From contig CM021315.1 in NCBI GenBank assembly GCA_010645155.1, positions 2,467,896-2,531,895 on the forward strand: DNA of 64,000 nt, given 5' to 3'. Below the pieces are notes generated by a model. That model ran no database searches. It was not told where the DNA came from and saw only the letters and a list, made by a program, of their open reading frames with translations. Position numbers and translations under genes: made by a program. This document shows, one piece after another, positions 1 through 64,000 of this stretch. Positions within the stretch are counted from its first letter, which is position 1; each line of letters starts with the position of its first letter. Source of the stretch: Tigriopus japonicus (lineage: Eukaryota; Arthropoda; Copepoda; Harpacticoida; Harpacticidae).

Positions 1-61161
<61,161 letters not shown>

Positions 61162-62092
61162 TATGCTAAATTGTTACTTGACCTCATCAAGGTGAATGAA
61201 TTCAAATAACGCACGTGACTGACACGTTTGAAACTCTCGAGTCCATTTAGGAAATTGATTTCTCAACCGCTAATGGAATAACACGACGCAAGTCTGCACT
61301 GCTTGAAAAAGGGTGTAATCGAATTTCGACGTCTTCGGAATTGTTTCCCGGCTAGCCATCTCATGGCTTTCCGGACTTGCGTCTCTATATTTGCACGAGC
61401 AGAGCTCCGATTGAACGCCAGAGCGCATCCATACTCATACCCTGTGTAGTAGTACACAGTAGAACAGACTATGAAGATATTCTGTTTAGCGCAGTGTATG
61501 CAGAAAGCATTCAACGAATCCAGATTGGAGAAGAAGAGGCAACCGAACATGTCGGACAAACCTATTCTTCGCCTCGCCCCTAAAATCTGCTTTGGTCTGA
61601 CAAAAAAGGTGGTGCAACCATAGGTTACTTACCGAGAGGATATCTTCGGAAGGAGAAGAAAGAGAGACAGAGGGAGGGAGGAACGGGTAGGATGTCGTAT
61701 ATGTGGCAGCTTCTTTTTGTGGCACTGTGAATTATCTGTATGTACGGTGGAGATACTTGATAAGGGATGGCCACCTTTACGTGTCTTCCTTGATGAGCAC
61801 TCAGCAAAAAATGGGCAACTCCTTCTAACAATGAATGAAGAGAAGGCAATAAATTCGAGAAAAGAAAACCCACCCTGACAATCAACCCTCTAAATGAAGT
61901 GATCTCGAAGAGGAGACATTCCAGTAGAAGTCGAGGATTGGATGGCGAATAATAAGGAATGTAGTGACAAATAAAGATCCCAAAAAAAATAGACGCTTCT
62001 GATTTCAACCAAGTCTTTGTTTCATAAAAACAATGATGCTCATCGGAGCTCAAAGGTCATTGCGTATGTATTTCTCGAACTTTTGAAGCCAC
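61162..62092. other. Spacer between NHL gene and agrin exon A
   Basis: This stretch of about 0.93 kb must hold the 3' UTR of the NHL gene and, if exon A is the true 5' end, the agrin promoter and 5' UTR. I see no clear TATA box. I found no AATAAA on the minus strand close to the NHL stop, so the UTR limits are unknown. Confidence 0.5.
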
Positions 62093-62280
62093 TCAAGTCT
62101 CGGTGGCCAGATACAAGTGGAGGAGCTTTTCCTTGCAATCAATGACACAAATGCCTCCGCCATGGATGAGAATCCCACCGGGACTTCCCAAACCCGAGGG
62201 TTGGAACGTCTTGGCGTATTTGCCGTTGGGTTTCAGCAACTGTAACTTTCCGTGAGCCATGCTACCCACCAAGATGTTCC
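62093..62280 (-). CDS. NHL-repeat protein, terminal exon
   Basis: This 188-nt exon codes NILVGSMAHGKLQLLKPNGK, YAKTFQPSGLGSPGGILIHG, GGICVIDCKEKLLHLYLATE and T before a TGA stop. Ending on the last NHL blade with only a few residues after it is usual for TRIM-NHL proteins. The acceptor is AATTTTTTCAG (AG at 62282-62281, phase 1). The gene is in tandem with agrin on the same strand and its stop is 0.93 kb from the agrin exon A start. Confidence 0.8.
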
Positions 62281-63663
62281 CTGAAAAAATTTCAATGAAT
62301 ATATAGTTGTCTTGGTCAAGAAAGTGTAACATGCAAAATATCATCCATTGCTTGGCTAACACAAACATTGAAACAACCATATTATTCCAGCGACCATTTT
62401 TTTATTTCTAATCTGAATTTAGAGGCTTTAGTGATTTGAGGAAGATAAAGAAATAATCCTGACAAGTTCTGTTTTGGAATTTGATTTTTTACGGATTTCC
62501 GGCCGATAGAGACTGTAAATCATGTTTGATGAAATATTTGCTCACACACACCTTAATTGAATTTGTCACTTTAGAATAGCAAAGAATGTTGTACTAAACA
62601 TGAAGCAAACCCCTTTTACTTCACGCAACCTCACTAAAACACGAAAATCAGAAGAAGATCAAATTACATTGATTCGGACAAAGTTGTGGATTTCTTTGGA
62701 AAAATAAAAGCACATATTCGAGACAGTTGATGAAAGTTTTGACAATGTTTCCAAAGTGGACTCGGTTTGATCAACTTAACTGCCTAAAAATATATTGTTG
62801 ATTGTAGCTCTGTATTTGTAAATGAATTATATTTAAAAAAGGCACCTGCTGGATCCACAGCCACTCCTGAAGCTTGCTTGAGTCGGTTGGACCCTTCAAA
62901 ATGGCATTTGATCACTTGAGAATGTTGATCCTTCAGTCGAGTGACGTAGACTTGTCCCAAGCCCAGATCTGAAGCATACACAAAACCTCTGGTACAACAA
63001 AGGTATCGAACTTTGGAGTTCCGCAGATCTAAATCGGGCACATCGATTTTAATCCTAAAATAGCATGAGATAGCAACTTTACACAACTGCAGTCAAGGTT
63101 AGTTCTGCCTACTTTGAATTAGAATAAAAGAGGCTTTCAATGGTTGTCACGCAAAAGTCAGACTGGAATATGCTCCATAACTAAGAATTAAGCAATCCGA
63201 TCTGCCCGAGTTTTCTTCATATTCGTAATCTTTTTTGTTCTGCTTTTGAGAGAATGAGAATACGAAGAAACACATGGCAGACGCAATTGGTTCATGAATT
63301 TTTCAGTGCACTTGTCCGTGCGAAATTATCATGAAGATCAATATTGGAGAGAGAGAAAGAGAGAAAGAAAGATTGCTAGAGAGACGGAATAAAGTAGGGT
63401 TAACTAAAAAAGATATGTTAGAAATTCGATATATCAGTAAATGTCAGTGTCTGAAAAAACTTGGAGGAGGGGGAGCTGTTGCACTCGTTCATAGACCAAA
63501 ACGAGTTTCTTCTCAGAATTGAGTCGAAAGTGTCATATTTTTGGGATCATGGCAATCTGAGAAGCTTCTTTCTCATTTTTCTCGCTCTCTTTTTTTAGCC
63601 TTAAATAATTGCGAACCTACTTACTAATGTAGCAGAACAGTAGCAGAAGTGGCGGAAACTTAC
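62281..63663. other. NHL gene introns
   Basis: Two introns (62281-62845 and 63055-63663) flank the penultimate exon. They are AT-rich, with a short GA-rich run near 63346-63371 (on the minus strand a pyrimidine tract). I see no other gene or element in them. Confidence 0.6.
62846..63054 (-). CDS. NHL-repeat protein, penultimate exon
   Basis: This exon codes IKIDVPDLDLRNSKVRYLCC, RGFVYASDLGLGQVYVTRL, and ASGVAVDPAG, with the YASDLGLGQVYV and GVAVDPAG elements typical of NHL blades. The acceptor is GCTATTTTAG (AG at 63056-63055, phase 2). The donor GTGCCT (62845) is weak, but it is phase 1, and the join gives VDPAGNILVGS, a textbook NHL strand. Confidence 0.78.
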
Positions 63664-63931
63664 ACGTGCACAATATCTCGCGTCTTTTCCACATCAATGA
63701 ACACGATTTGAATGGCACTCTCGATGGTCTCGGAAGTGACCAATCGTCCATACTCGTGGTAGTAAGACAAGCCACGAAACCGATGAGCCTCGCCCTCAAA
63801 GAACTTTCGGATAAGCGAACCATCGGATCGGAACAAGTAGATGTACTTGTTATCCAATACAACAACACGATGAAGAGGTATGGTCAATATGTAGCGCGGT
63901 CCATCGAAGTCAATTTCCTCCGCCCAGCTCT
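63664..63931 (-). CDS. NHL-repeat protein (TRIM-NHL-like), internal exon
   Basis: This 268-nt exon codes SWAEEIDFDGPRYILTIPLH, VVVLDNKYIYLFRSDGSLIR, GLSYYHEYGRLVTSET and ending TRDIVHV, which read as beta-propeller blades of NHL type. The acceptor is GCATTTCTTTCAG (AG at 63933-63932, phase 1) and the donor is a perfect GTAAGT (63663, phase 2). A GTGAGA donor begins at 63999, so an upstream exon probably ends at 64000 or just outside, leaving a 68-bp intron. RING, B-box and coiled-coil regions, if present, lie beyond the window. I cannot name the subfamily. Confidence 0.75.
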
Positions 63932-64000
63932 CTGAAAGAAATGCGACATTGTGAAGTGAGACCTCGTCAAAGGCCTTGACATGGTTAATAATGTCTCACC

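Overview
The window is animal nuclear DNA: intron-rich, about 40% GC by eye, with GT-AG introns, microsatellites and cut-and-paste DNA transposon remnants. The dominant feature is one large minus-strand gene that I identify as agrin, the extracellular-matrix heparan-sulfate proteoglycan family that organises synapses and basement membranes. The organism is probably an arthropod, possibly a crustacean such as a copepod. That guess rests on gene structure and general sequence character only and is weak. Drosophila is generally regarded as lacking agrin.

Layout from high to low coordinates, in the direction of transcription: (1) 62093-64000 holds the last three exons of an NHL-repeat (TRIM-NHL-like) gene. 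(2) After about 0.9 kb, agrin begins with three candidate first exons. Two carry a signal peptide plus an agrin N-terminal (NtA, laminin-binding) domain (60663-61161 and 57684-58179). The third (36863-38054) encodes a roughly 370-residue low-complexity cytoplasmic tail and one transmembrane helix. All three end in a phase-1 GT donor, and the first shared Kazal exon (33701-33910) has a phase-1 acceptor. This predicts two secreted isoforms and one type II transmembrane isoform. (3) The shared body follows: eight follistatin/Kazal units (33910 to 5799), a lustrin-like cysteine-rich exon, the agrin GCC motif, two laminin-EGF units, a ninth Kazal unit, a Ser/Thr/Pro linker, an EB-like six-cysteine module, then EGF, LG1 and EGF. 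The gene runs off the left edge, so LG2 and LG3 lie outside the window. No SEA domain was found where vertebrate agrin has one.

The two longest introns of the shared body (8442-16318 and 18519-33700) are accessory territory full of non-autonomous DNA elements. They hold a 3.02 kb hAT-like element with about 700 bp inverted arms and a perfect 8-bp target duplication, nested in an older dispersed repeat and itself carrying a TA-flanked pogo/Tigger-like element. They also hold a 248-bp hAT MITE with a perfect 8-bp target duplication, a 26-bp palindrome made only of the big hAT element's ends and flanked by its own perfect 8-bp target duplication, a 1.65 kb long-inverted-repeat element, and two adjacent palindromic foldback elements. 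A 619-bp assembly gap sits in the intron downstream of the transmembrane exon. The 19.6 kb between the transmembrane exon and the second NtA exon shows no gene I can support.

Exon limits were read by eye from splice-site consensus, reading-frame phase and domain continuity. No transcript evidence or database search was available.
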